NCBI GenBank assembly: GCA_947624385.1 | Contig: CANQJZ010000011.1 | Span: 1 to 54,297 of the forward strand | Direction of reading: 5' to 3' | DNA: 54,297 nt | Origin: an uncultured Oscillospiraceae bacterium | GTDB lineage: Bacteria > Bacillota > Clostridia > Oscillospirales > Oscillospiraceae | Part shown: in pieces, positions 22,361 to 30,982 of the stretch | Numbering within the stretch: position 1 is the first letter of the stretch | Layout of the letters: every line of letters begins with the position of its first letter | Made by a program: the position numbers and the translations under genes | Notes under the pieces: model-generated | Database searches by the model: none | The model's input: only the letters and a program-made list of their open reading frames with translations | What the model was told of the DNA's origin: nothing

Positions 22361-22552
22361 AAACGTCCGGTGCCCCTGACCGCGGTCTGCCGCGGGGCCA
22401 GGGGGTAAAAGGGAAGCGGGTGTGAATCCCGCACGAACTCGTCACTGTGTTCGGGGAGCATAAGGCATGGCGCGAAAAGCGCGGTCACTGCCGATAAGGT
22501 GGGAAGGCTGTCTTGTGCGGATAAAAACCCCGTCAGCCAGGAAACCTGCCGG
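22361..22552 (+). promoter_or_regulatory. Cobalamin riboswitch (AdoCbl-type)
   Basis: The conserved elements are in order: CGGTGCCCCTGAC, the GGGGTAAAAGGGAAGCGGG segment, GTGTGAATCCCGCACGA, GTCACTG...GGGGAGC, GGTCACTGCCGATAAGGTGGG with GGGAAGGC, and the B12 box GTCAGCCAGGAAACCTGCC near its 3' end. It lies 5' of the whole cobalamin gene run. Ligand binding is expected to favour the terminator at 22665-22700 and so shut the operon when cobalamin is plentiful. Confidence 0.95.
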
Positions 22553-22664
22553 CGCGTTTGGTACAGGGGCTTTCAGCGGGCCCCAGGCCACGAGGGACTT
22601 GGCCGTATCGGTACCGGCGCTGCCGTGGGGGCAAACGCTCCCGCGGCGGGGCCTGGGTCGTTGC

Positions 22665-22700
22665 CGCCTTTTGTCCCATGTGGGACAAAGGGCGTTTTTT
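22665..22700 (+). terminator. Expression-platform terminator of the cobalamin riboswitch
   Basis: CGCCTTTTGTCCCA pairs with TGGGACAAAGGGCG around a 2-base turn, followed by T6. It lies between the aptamer and the ATG at 22764, so control is probably by transcription termination. Confidence 0.8.
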
Positions 22701-22763
22701 GCGCCCCCGACCGTCCACACGCCCTCGCTCCGGGAACGCTGTATCAAAAAAGGAGTGTGTATC

Positions 22764-24449
22764 ATGAAAAAGATCCTATCCATCCTATTGGCCGCGCTGC
22801 TGACGTTCTCTCTGACGGCCGCCGCGTTCGCCGACGAGGGAGCCGAGGAGGACGAGGAAAACTACGAGACCGGCGACGCCTCCCTGGACGATCCCCGCAA
22901 CGGCGACGACATCGGTGAGAACGAACTGATGGTGGTCAGCTTCGGCACCAGCTTCAACGACAACCGCCGCCTGACCATCGGCGCCATCGAGACGGCGCTG
23001 GAGAAGGCGTTTCCCGACTGGAGCGTGCGCCGGGGCTTCACCAGCCAGATCGTCATCGACCACGTGCTCGAGCGGGACGGGGAGGTCATCGACAACGTGG
23101 ACCAGGCGTTGCAGCGGGCCGTGGACAACGGCGTGAAGCGGCTGGTGGTCCAGCCTACCCATTTGATGGACGGCTATGAGTACAACGACCTGGCGGACGC
23201 GGTGGCTCGGTACGCGGACGATTTTGAGGCGGTGGCGCTGGGCAAGCCGGTCCTGGCCGACGACGCCGACTTTCAGGCGGTGGCAAAGGCTGTCACCGCC
23301 GCCACGGCGGCATACGACGACGGCCAGACCGCCATCGTATTCATGGGCCACGGCACCGAGGCCGCATCCAACGGCGTGTACGCCAAAATGCAGCAGGCGT
23401 TGACGGACGGGGGCTATGCAAACTACTTCGTGGGTACCGTGGAGGCCAAACCCGATCTTGACGACGTGCTGGCCGCCGTGTGCGAGGGAGAATATACCCG
23501 GGTAGTGCTCCGCCCCCTGATGATCGTGGCGGGCGACCACGCCAACAACGATATGGCCGGGGACGGGGAGGACTCCTGGAAGAGCGCTTTCCAGGCCGCC
23601 GGGTACGACGTGGCGTGCGTCGTGCAGGGCCTGGGGGAGCTGGCGGACATACAGGCGCTTTTAGTGTCCCATGCAAGGGCCGCTATGGACACACTGGGCC
23701 AGGGAGAGCTTGCCCCGGCGGCGGGACAGGATGAGGCGAACGGTCCCGTGTACGCGGAGGACCTGCTGGACGGCGCATATGACATCGCCGTGGATTCCAG
23801 CTCATCCATGTTCCGCGTGGTCTCCTGCACCCTGACGGTGGCCGACGGCGCTATGACCGCCGAAATGACCATGGGCGGCACGGGGTATCTGTACGTCTAC
23901 CCCGGCACGGCGGACGAGGCCGCCAAAGCGGATACGGCGGACTATATCCCCTATGGAGAAAACGGCGACGGCGCGCATGTGTTTTCTGTGCCGGTGGAAG
24001 CTCTGAACGCCGACGTACCCCTGGCGGCGTTCAGCAAAAATAAGCAGACCTGGTACGACAGGACCCTGGTGTTCCGCTCCGACGCGCTGCCAGAGGACGC
24101 TTTTGCCGAATCGGACGGCCTGGACCTGGCCGACGGGACGTACACCGTGGCGGTGACCCTCTCCGGCGGGTCCGGGAAGGCCACCGTGGAAAGTCCCGCC
24201 GCGCTCACGGTGGAGGACGGCCAGGCCACGGCCCATATCGTGTGGAGCAGCGCCAATTATGATTACATGAAGGTGGACGGCGTGCGGTACGACATGGCCA
24301 ACACCGAGGGCAACTCGGCCTTCGACATCCCCGTGCCGGCCTTCGATGAGGACATCCCCATCGTGGCGGACACGGTGGCCATGGGCACGCCCCACGAGAT
24401 CGAGTACACCCTGCGCTTCGACGGCGCGTCTATCCAGGCCCGGCCGTGA
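22764..24449 (+). CDS. cbiK: Secreted CbiK-type cobaltochelatase with two NEAT-like domains
   Basis: 561 residues from the ATG at 22764 (AAAGGAG upstream). Residues 1-23 are a Sec signal peptide (AAFA-DEG cleavage). Residues 45-315 are a CbiK sirohydrochlorin cobaltochelatase domain: LMVVSFGTSFNDNRRLTIGA, QPTHLMDGYEYND, IVFMGHGTEAASNGVY with the metal-site His, and LMIVAGDHANNDMAGDGEDSW with the second His. Residues 330-440 and 445-555 are two beta domains like NEAT or iron-transport-associated domains: LLDGAYDIAVDSSSSMFRVV and DGTYTVAVTLSGGSGKATVE with IVWSSANYDYMKVDG. There is no sorting signal or C-terminal membrane helix. It is the first gene of the riboswitch operon and overlaps the binding-protein gene by 4 bases. 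A chelatase outside the cytoplasm is hard to reconcile with cytoplasmic corrin synthesis. Confidence 0.85.
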   Translation: MKKILSILLAALLTFSLTAAAFADEGAEEDEENYETGDASLDDPRNGDDIGENELMVVSFGTSFNDNRRLTIGAIETALEKAFPDWSVRRGFTSQIVIDHVLERDGEVIDNVDQALQRAVDNGVKRLVVQPTHLMDGYEYNDLADAVARYADDFEAVALGKPVLADDADFQAVAKAVTAATAAYDDGQTAIVFMGHGTEAASNGVYAKMQQALTDGGYANYFVGTVEAKPDLDDVLAAVCEGEYTRVVLRPLMIVAGDHANNDMAGDGEDSWKSAFQAAGYDVACVVQGLGELADIQALLVSHARAAMDTLGQGELAPAAGQDEANGPVYAEDLLDGAYDIAVDSSSSMFRVVSCTLTVADGAMTAEMTMGGTGYLYVYPGTADEAAKADTADYIPYGENGDGAHVFSVPVEALNADVPLAAFSKNKQTWYDRTLVFRSDALPEDAFAESDGLDLADGTYTVAVTLSGGSGKATVESPAALTVEDGQATAHIVWSSANYDYMKVDGVRYDMANTEGNSAFDIPVPAFDEDIPIVADTVAMGTPHEIEYTLRFDGASIQARP

Positions 24450-25561
24450 GACGGACGCTGTGCTGGCTGCTGGCGGCGCTGTGCCTGGGGCTGTGGGCCG
24501 TTCCCGCGCATGCGGCGGAAGGGCCCGTGGGCTCCATGGAGCTTGCTTACGCCCAGCAGTTTTCCGTGGACTATTACCCGGACGGGGCCGCGCTCATCAC
24601 CATAGCGGGCCGGGAGCGGTACTGGCTGACGCCCGAGGGCGGGTCTGTCCCGGACGATCTGGACGAGGACATCACCGTGCTGCGCGGGCCGCTGGACCGG
24701 GTGTACCTGGCCGCGTCGGCGGCGATGGACTTTTTCCGGGCGCTGGACGCGCTGGACGCGGTGCGCCTGACCAGCACCACCGCCGCCAACTGGACGCTGC
24801 CGGAGGTGGTCCAGGCCCTGGACGATGGCAGCATGCTCTACGCGGGCAAGTACGCCTCCCCGGACTATGAGCTGGTGCTGTCGGAGCGTGCCGACATCGC
24901 CATCGAGTCCACCATGATCTGGCACAGTCCGGAGACCGCCGAACAGCTGGAGGCGCTGGGTATCCCCGTGCTGGTGGAGCGGTCCAGCTATGAGCCGAAC
25001 CCTTTGGGGCGCATGGAGTGGATAAAGCTCTACGGCCTGCTCACCGGCTGGGAGGACGAGGCCGCGGCCTTTTTCGACGCTCAGATGGAGCGGCTGGCGA
25101 CCGTGCTGGAAAGCGCTGAGAATAATGACGGCGGCCCCGCCGTGGCGTTTTTCTTCATCAACTCCAACGGCGCCGTGAACGTGCGCAAGCCGGGGGACTA
25201 TATCGCCCGGCTGATCGAGATGGCCGGGGGCGAATATGTCCTCCACTCTGACGGTGAGGACGACAACGATCTGTCCACCATGAACATGCAGATGGAGGCG
25301 TTTTACGACGCCGCTCGCGACGCGGACGTGCTCATTTATAACAGCACCATCGACGCCGAGCTGGAAACGATAGACCAGCTGCTGCAAAAAAGCCCGCTGC
25401 TGGCGGATTTTAAGGCCGTGCAGAGCGGGGACGTGTGGTGCATGGGCCGGGATATGTACCAGCGGGCCACGGGTCTGGGGGACCTGCTGGCGGATCTGTA
25501 CGCCGTGATATCCGGCGACGGTGACGAGGCCGATTTGACTTTCCTGCACCGGCTCACATGA
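24446..25561 (+). CDS. ABC transporter substrate-binding protein (BtuF/FepB-like)
   Basis: 371 residues with a signal peptide (LCWLLAALCLGLWAVPAHAA). The mature protein has the two-lobed class III layout with a long connecting helix: VDYYPDGAALITIAGRERYWL, TVLRGPLDRVYLAASAAMDF, then LGIPVLVERSSYEPNPLGRMEWIKLYGLLTG (parts LGIPVLVERSSYEPNPLGRM and EWIKLYGLLTG) and the C-terminal lobe with RKPGDYIARLIEMAGGEYVL. This family binds corrinoids, haem or ferric siderophores. No lipobox Cys is present at the cleavage site, unusual for a monoderm. It is coupled to the preceding chelatase (ATGA) and to the permease, so the four proteins probably form one uptake system, for a tetrapyrrole, corrinoid or cobalt complex. 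Confidence 0.85.
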   Translation: MRRTLCWLLAALCLGLWAVPAHAAEGPVGSMELAYAQQFSVDYYPDGAALITIAGRERYWLTPEGGSVPDDLDEDITVLRGPLDRVYLAASAAMDFFRALDALDAVRLTSTTAANWTLPEVVQALDDGSMLYAGKYASPDYELVLSERADIAIESTMIWHSPETAEQLEALGIPVLVERSSYEPNPLGRMEWIKLYGLLTGWEDEAAAFFDAQMERLATVLESAENNDGGPAVAFFFINSNGAVNVRKPGDYIARLIEMAGGEYVLHSDGEDDNDLSTMNMQMEAFYDAARDADVLIYNSTIDAELETIDQLLQKSPLLADFKAVQSGDVWCMGRDMYQRATGLGDLLADLYAVISGDGDEADLTFLHRLT

Positions 25562-26598
25562 GAAAGGGGGCCGCGACTTTGGCCCGAAAAAAACGGTATA
25601 TGCTGGGCTACGCCGTGCTTCTGGCGCTGCTGTTGGCGCTGCTGGCCCTCAATTTGGGTATCGGCACCGTGGGCATGCGGCCGGGAGAAATTCTGGCGCT
25701 GCTGCGCCATCCGGACGGCCAGAGCGCCCAGGCGCGGATACTGTGGCAGATACGCTTTCCCCGGACGCTGGCGGCGGCGCTGCTGGGCGGGGCGCTGGCA
25801 CTGTCAGGATTTTTGCTGCAAACGTTTTTCGCCAACCCCATCGCGGGACCATTCGTGCTGGGCATTTCCTCCGGGGCCAAGCTGGCGGTGGCGCTGGTGA
25901 TGGTCGCCGCCCTGGGCCGGGGGCTGGCGCTGCCGTCCGCCGCGCTCATAGCCGCGGCCTTCGCCGGGTCGCTGCTGTCCACGGGGTTTATACTGGCCGT
26001 GTCCGGCAAGGTCCGGCGCATGGGCACGCTCATTATCTGCGGCGTGATGATCGGGTACATATGCGCCGCCATCACGGACCTTCTGGTCACCTTCGCGGAC
26101 GACGCCAACATCGTGAACCTGCACAACTGGTCTCTGGGCAGCTTTTCCGGCGTCACCTGGGCCAATGTGTACACCATGGCGCTGGTGGTGCTGGCGGGGT
26201 TTGGCTGCGCCATGGCGCTTTCCAAGCCCATGGGGGCCTATCAGCTGGGGCCGGTGTACGCGGCCAACATGGGCGTGAACGTGCGGCGGCTCCGGGCGGC
26301 GCTCATTGTGCTGTCCAGCCTTCTGTCCGCCTGCGTCACGGCCTTCGCGGGGCCGGTGTCCTTCGTGGGCGTGGCGGTGCCCCATTTGGTGAAGAGCCTT
26401 TTCGGCACCGCAAAGCCCCTGGCGGCGCTGCCGGCCTGCTTTCTGGGCGGGGCGGTGTTCTGCCTTTTCTGCGATTTGTTGGCCCGGACGCTGTTCGCGC
26501 CCACGGAGCTGGCCATCGGCTCCGTGACGGCGGTGTTCGGCGCGCCGGTGGTCATCTGGCTCATGCTCCGGCGACAGGGAGGGCGGGACGATGGGTGA
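25558..26598 (+). CDS. FecCD/BtuC-type ABC permease
   Basis: 346 residues with about nine to ten membrane helices, the first at residues 13-35. Family markers: WQIRFPRTLAAALLGGALAL, SGFLLQTFFANPIAGPFVLG, ISSGAKLAVAL, NLHNWSLGSFSGVTW and the ATPase-contacting loop FAGPVSFVGVAVPHLVKSLFG. Members form homodimers that carry vitamin B12, haem or siderophores. It overlaps the binding protein by 4 bases and the ATPase by 8 bases. The B12 riboswitch upstream makes a corrinoid or precursor the likeliest cargo, but the sequence does not prove this. Confidence 0.92.
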   Translation: MRKGAATLARKKRYMLGYAVLLALLLALLALNLGIGTVGMRPGEILALLRHPDGQSAQARILWQIRFPRTLAAALLGGALALSGFLLQTFFANPIAGPFVLGISSGAKLAVALVMVAALGRGLALPSAALIAAAFAGSLLSTGFILAVSGKVRRMGTLIICGVMIGYICAAITDLLVTFADDANIVNLHNWSLGSFSGVTWANVYTMALVVLAGFGCAMALSKPMGAYQLGPVYAANMGVNVRRLRAALIVLSSLLSACVTAFAGPVSFVGVAVPHLVKSLFGTAKPLAALPACFLGGAVFCLFCDLLARTLFAPTELAIGSVTAVFGAPVVIWLMLRRQGGRDDG

Positions 26599-27379
26599 CG
26601 GGCTGCTCTATACGAACGACCTGGCCGTGGGCTACGGCGGCGTGACCGTGGTAAATGGCATCGAAATTTCCGTACAGCCGGGGCATATCGTCACGCTCAT
26701 TGGCCCCAACGGGGCGGGCAAGTCCACGGTCCTGAAAACCCTCACCCGCCAGCTTGCCCCCACAGGCGGCGCGGCATATTTAAATGGCCGGGATTTGCGC
26801 GCTGTGCCCGACCGGGACCTGGCCAGGACCGAGGCGATCTTGATGACGGCACGGCCCGCGCCGGAGCTGATGACATGTTTCGATGTGGTCAGCGCGGGGC
26901 GGTATCCGTACACCGGGCGGCTGGGGCTGCTCACGGACGGCGACCGGGCGGAGGTCCGGCGGGCCATGGACCTGGTGGGCGTGACAGCGCTTGCGGATAA
27001 GGACTTTACCCGGGTCAGCGACGGGCAGCGCCAGCTTGTGATGCTGGCAAGGGCCATATGCCAGCGGCCAAGGCTGCTGGTGCTGGACGAGCCCACGTCG
27101 TACCTGGACGTGCGGTACAAGCTGAAGCTGTTGACGGTGCTGAAGGACCTGGCGGCGCGGGAAGGGCTGGCCGTGCTCATGAGCCTGCACGAGCTGGCCC
27201 TGGCCCGCCGGGTATCGGACACGCTGGTGTGCGTGGCGAACGGGACCGTAGACCGCATCGGCCCGCCGGAGGACATCTTCACCCCCGGCACTATGGCGCG
27301 GCTGTTCGGCGTGACGGAAGAGCTGCTGGCCCAGGCACGGGCCGAAGGGCTCAGGTGGGAGGAGCTCTATGGCTTTTGA
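26591..27379 (+). CDS. ABC transporter ATP-binding protein (BtuD/FepC-like)
   Basis: 262 residues. Walker A GPNGAGKST at about residue 38, Q-loop region around LMTARPAP, signature VSDGQRQLVMLARAI (SDGQ in place of SGGQ), Walker B RLLVLDEPTSYLDV and the switch His in LMSLHELALARR. It powers the FecCD permease encoded directly upstream. The gene ends 11 bases inside cbiD, so translation continues into the biosynthesis genes. Confidence 0.93.
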   Translation: MGDGLLYTNDLAVGYGGVTVVNGIEISVQPGHIVTLIGPNGAGKSTVLKTLTRQLAPTGGAAYLNGRDLRAVPDRDLARTEAILMTARPAPELMTCFDVVSAGRYPYTGRLGLLTDGDRAEVRRAMDLVGVTALADKDFTRVSDGQRQLVMLARAICQRPRLLVLDEPTSYLDVRYKLKLLTVLKDLAAREGLAVLMSLHELALARRVSDTLVCVANGTVDRIGPPEDIFTPGTMARLFGVTEELLAQARAEGLRWEELYGF

Positions 27380-28511
27380 GCACTATGTCCGGGCGGGACA
27401 GAAGCTGCTGCGCTGCGGCTATACCACCGGCACCTGCGCGGCCCTGGCGGCCCGGGGGGCTGCCACGCTGCTGCTCACCGGTGAGATTCCCAAGGCGCTG
27501 GAACTGACCACGCCCAAGGGCGTACCCGTGTCCGTGGCGCCGCTCTATTGCCGCATGGAGGGCGACGCCGCCCAATGCGCCGTGGAGAAGGACGCGGGCG
27601 ACGACGCGGATGTGACCGACGGGCTGGCCATCGTGGCCACGGTCCGGCGGACGAGCACCCCCGGTATCACCATCGACGGCGGCGCGGGCGTGGGCCGGGT
27701 GACGAAGCCGGGGCTGGACCAGCCGGTGGGCGCGGCGGCCATCAACAGCGTCCCAAGGCGCATGATCGAGGCCCAGGTCCGCTCCGTCTGCGAAAACTGC
27801 GGCTATACGGTTGGGCTGGCTGTCACTATATCGGTCCCCGGCGGGGAAGAAGCGGCCAAGCGCACCTTCAACCCCCAACTGGGGGTGGAGGGCGGCATCT
27901 CCATTCTGGGCACTTCCGGCATCGTGGAGCCCATGAGTGAAAAGGCCCTGATCGACACCATTGAATTGGAGCTGCGCCAGGCCGCGTTAAACGGCGGGCG
28001 GCTCATTTTGACGCCGGGCAATTACGGCATGGACTATGTGCGCGCCCAGGGCTGGGACGCGCTGGCGCCGGTGGTGAAGTGCTCCAATTTCATCGGCGAC
28101 GCTCTGGACGCCGCCGCACAGCTGGGGTTTTCGGAAGTGCTTCTGGCGGGGCATATGGGCAAGCTGGTGAAGCTGGCGGCGGGGGTCATGAACACCCACT
28201 CCCGCTATGCCGACGGCCGGGCGGAGATATTTTGCGCCCACGCCGCGCTGGCCGGGGCGGACCGGGCATTATGCCTGGCGCTCATGGACGCGGCCACGGC
28301 GGACGCCGCTCTGGCGCTCTTAGATGAAGCGGGTCTGCGCCAGCCGGTGCTGCAAAGCATATTGACCGCCATCCAGCGGCATCTGGACCAGCGGGTCCGG
28401 GGGGCTTATAAAATCGGCGCGGCGGTGTTTTCCAACCAATACGGCCCGCTGGGTCATACGGACGGAGCCGGGGCTATTTTGGCAAGCTGGCGGGGAGGGG
28501 CAAAGCTATGA
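27369..28511 (+). CDS. cbiD: Cobalt-precorrin-5B (C1)-methyltransferase
   Basis: 380 residues, the usual length. CbiD methylates C-1 of cobalt-precorrin-5B using S-adenosylmethionine in the oxygen-independent pathway. Family markers are LRCGYTTGTCAALAARGAAT at the start, GDDADVTDGLAIVATV, ITIDGGAGVGRVTKPGL, GGISILGTSGIVEPMSEKAL and ILTPGNYGMDYVR. The presence of CbiD, CbiG and CbiK marks the anaerobic route. Start ATG follows GGAGGAGC and overlaps the ATPase gene by 11 bases. Confidence 0.97.
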   Translation: MAFEHYVRAGQKLLRCGYTTGTCAALAARGAATLLLTGEIPKALELTTPKGVPVSVAPLYCRMEGDAAQCAVEKDAGDDADVTDGLAIVATVRRTSTPGITIDGGAGVGRVTKPGLDQPVGAAAINSVPRRMIEAQVRSVCENCGYTVGLAVTISVPGGEEAAKRTFNPQLGVEGGISILGTSGIVEPMSEKALIDTIELELRQAALNGGRLILTPGNYGMDYVRAQGWDALAPVVKCSNFIGDALDAAAQLGFSEVLLAGHMGKLVKLAAGVMNTHSRYADGRAEIFCAHAALAGADRALCLALMDAATADAALALLDEAGLRQPVLQSILTAIQRHLDQRVRGAYKIGAAVFSNQYGPLGHTDGAGAILASWRGGAKL

Positions 28512-29266
28512 TACATTTTGTGGGCGCAGGTCCCGGCGCGGCGGACCTCATCACATTGCGGGGCGCGGAGCATTTGCGCACAGCGGACGCGATCGTGTAC
28601 GCGGGAAGTCTGGTGAACCCAGCCCTGCTGGCCTATGCCAAGGACGGCTGCCGGGTGTACAACAGCGCGGAGATGACGCTGGAACAGGTGCTGGACGTGC
28701 TGCTGGCCGCGGAAAAGGCGGGCCAGACCGCCGTGCGGCTGCACACCGGCGACCCCAGCCTTTATGGGGCCGTGCGGGAGCAGATGGACGCGCTGAAAGC
28801 CCAAGGCGCTGCTTACGACGTGACGCCGGGGGTGTCCAGCTTTTGCGGCGCGGCCGCGGCATTGAACGCCGAGTACACCCTGCCCGGCGTGAGCCAGACG
28901 GTCATCATCACCCGCCTTGCCGGCCGGACGGCCGTGCCGGAGCGGGAGGCGCTGGCGTCTCTGGCCGAACACGGGGCAAGCATGGTGCTCTTTCTCTCCG
29001 CCGGGATGCTGCCGGCGGTGCGGGAGGCCCTGCTGCAGGGGGCTTACACCCCCGACACCCCCGCCGCGCTGGTGTACAAGGCCACCTGGCCGGAGCAGCG
29101 GGTGGCGCGCTGCACGGTGGGCACGCTGGCCCAGCTTGGCGAGGAGACTGGTATACATAATACGGCGCTGATTCTGGTGGGGGACTTTCTGGGTCCGGAC
29201 TACGAGCGAAGTAAGCTTTATGACCCGGCCTTCACCACCGGCTTTCGCCAGGGGGAGGCGACATGA
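28508..29266 (+). CDS. cbiF: Cobalt-precorrin-4 (C11)-methyltransferase
   Basis: 252 residues of the tetrapyrrole methylase fold. FVGAGPGAADLITLRGAEHL holds the SAM-binding Gly loop, followed by IVYAGSLVNPALL, AVRLHTGDPSLYGAVREQM and YDVTPGVSSFCGAAAAL. The YAGSLV and GDPSLYG motifs are those of CbiF/CobM. It methylates C-11 in the cytoplasm. Overlaps cbiD and cbiG by 4 bases each. Confidence 0.95.
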   Translation: MIHFVGAGPGAADLITLRGAEHLRTADAIVYAGSLVNPALLAYAKDGCRVYNSAEMTLEQVLDVLLAAEKAGQTAVRLHTGDPSLYGAVREQMDALKAQGAAYDVTPGVSSFCGAAAALNAEYTLPGVSQTVIITRLAGRTAVPEREALASLAEHGASMVLFLSAGMLPAVREALLQGAYTPDTPAALVYKATWPEQRVARCTVGTLAQLGEETGIHNTALILVGDFLGPDYERSKLYDPAFTTGFRQGEAT

Positions 29267-30258
29267 AGCTATACTATCTGGCCTTTTCGGATAGGGGCAT
29301 GGAGCTGGCCGATAAGCTGGCCGACGCATTGGGCGGCGAGGCTGCCCGGTGCGGAGAGCCGCTGGACCTGGACGGGTGGACGGCGGCGCGGTTTAAGTCC
29401 GGCGCGGGGTTGATATTCGTGGGCGCGGCGGGTATCGCCGTGCGGGCCATCGCGCCCTATATCCGGGACAAGAGCCGGGACCCGGCGGTGGTGGCGGTGG
29501 ACGAATACGGCCATTTCGCCGTGCCCCTTTTGAGCGGGCATTTGGGCGGGGCAAACGACCTGGCCCGGTCCATCGCCCGTGTCTGCGGCGCTGTGGCCGC
29601 CGTCACCACGGCAACGGACGCGGGGGGCGTGTTCGCTGTGGACGCCTGGGCGCGAGTGCAAAACTGCGCCGTGCTGGACCCTGAGAAGATCAAGACGATC
29701 TCCGGCCGGCTGCTCTCGGGCGGGTCCATACGGCTGCACAGCGTCTGGCCCATCCAGGGCCAGCCTCCGACGGGGGTCGAGCTGACGGACGATGAAAATT
29801 GCGACGTGTGCCTGGACGTGCGGGATGCGCAGACGGACGCCCTGCGGCTGGTGCCCAAGATCGCCGTGCTGGGGGTGGGGTGCAAAAGCGGCATCGCACA
29901 GGCCGCGCTGGAGGACGCCCTGACCGACGCGTTGGAGATGACCGGGCTGCGCCCGGAGGCAATCTGCGCCGTGGGGTCCATCGACCTTAAAAAAGACGAG
30001 CCGGGGCTGCTGGGGTTTTGCAGCGCCCACGGCTGGCCGCTTTTGACCTACAGCGCCGACGCGCTGGGCAAAGTCCCCGGCGAATTTACCTCGTCCGCTT
30101 TTGTCCGCCAAATGACCGGGGTGGACAACGTGTGCGAGCGGGCGGCGGTGCTGGCCTCCGGCGGGGTTTTGCGGTGGAAGAAGATGGCCGGCGGCGGCGT
30201 CACCATGGCCGTGGCGCTCAGGCCCTGCCGGTTCACGTGGAGGTGGCTCGATGGGTAA
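29263..30258 (+). CDS. cbiG: Cobalt-precorrin-5A hydrolase
   Basis: 331 residues. CbiG opens the delta-lactone of cobalt-precorrin-5A and releases acetaldehyde. The N-terminal part has the CbiG markers GLIFVGAAGIAVRAIAPYI, DKSRDPAVVAVDEYGHFAVP and LLSGHLGGANDLARSIA; residues from about 205 on are the CbiG C-terminal domain with AVLGVGCKSGIAQAALEDAL and AVGSIDLKKDEPGLLGF. Overlaps cbiF by 4 and cbiH by 8 bases. Confidence 0.95.
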   Translation: MKLYYLAFSDRGMELADKLADALGGEAARCGEPLDLDGWTAARFKSGAGLIFVGAAGIAVRAIAPYIRDKSRDPAVVAVDEYGHFAVPLLSGHLGGANDLARSIARVCGAVAAVTTATDAGGVFAVDAWARVQNCAVLDPEKIKTISGRLLSGGSIRLHSVWPIQGQPPTGVELTDDENCDVCLDVRDAQTDALRLVPKIAVLGVGCKSGIAQAALEDALTDALEMTGLRPEAICAVGSIDLKKDEPGLLGFCSAHGWPLLTYSADALGKVPGEFTSSAFVRQMTGVDNVCERAAVLASGGVLRWKKMAGGGVTMAVALRPCRFTWRWLDG

Positions 30259-30982
30259 GCTGTTCGTGGTGGGCATCGGCCCCGGCGACCCGGCAATGAT
30301 GACCGGTCAGGCACGGGCCGCGCTGGACGAGGCCGACGTGCTGTGCGGCTATGACACGTATGTAGGCCTCATCCGGGACCTGTACCCCGGCAAACAGACG
30401 GTTACCACGCCCATGCGCCGGGAGCCGGAGCGGTGCCGTGCCGCGCTGGAAATGGCGGCGGCGGGAAAAACCGTGGCGCTGGTGTGCGGCGGTGACGCCG
30501 GGGTGTACGGTATGGCCGCACCGGTGTTGGAGCTGGCGGAGGCGTACCCGGAAACGGACATCGAGGTCGTCCCCGGCGTGACGGCGGCGCTGGCGGGTGC
30601 GGCGGCGCTGGGCGCGCCGTTGGGCCACGACTTTTGCGTGCTGTCCCTGTCCGACCTGCTCACGCCCTGGGACATGATCCAGCGGCGGCTGCGGGCAGCG
30701 GCGGCGGGGGACTTCGCGCTGTGCCTATATAACCCCGCGTCCAGCCGGCGGCCGGACCATCTGCGCCGGGCCTGCGACATCTTGCTGGAAGCCGGGAAGA
30801 GCCCGGACACCGCCTGCGGCTGGGTCCGCAACATCGGCCGAGCGGGTCAGACCTGCCGTATCCTGCCCCTGGGGGCGCTGCGGGAAGAAGCCGTGGACAT
30901 GTTCACCACCGTGTTCGTGGGCAGCAGCGCCACTTTCGTGCGGGGCGACAGGCTCATCACGCCGAGGGGGTATGCTCTGTGA
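30251..30982 (+). CDS. cbiH: Cobalt-precorrin-3 (C17)-methyltransferase
   Basis: 243 residues, tetrapyrrole methylase fold. The markers are LFVVGIGPGDPAMMTGQARA, VLCGYDTYVGLI, VCGGDAGVYGMAAPVLELA, VVPGVTAALAGAAALGAPLG and the CbiH/CobJ motif DFALCLYNPASSRRPDHL. It methylates C-17 with ring contraction. Short form without the CbiG or ferredoxin-like extension of some homologues. Ends 4 bases inside the cbiJET fusion. Confidence 0.95.
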   Translation: MGKLFVVGIGPGDPAMMTGQARAALDEADVLCGYDTYVGLIRDLYPGKQTVTTPMRREPERCRAALEMAAAGKTVALVCGGDAGVYGMAAPVLELAEAYPETDIEVVPGVTAALAGAAALGAPLGHDFCVLSLSDLLTPWDMIQRRLRAAAAGDFALCLYNPASSRRPDHLRRACDILLEAGKSPDTACGWVRNIGRAGQTCRILPLGALREEAVDMFTTVFVGSSATFVRGDRLITPRGYAL

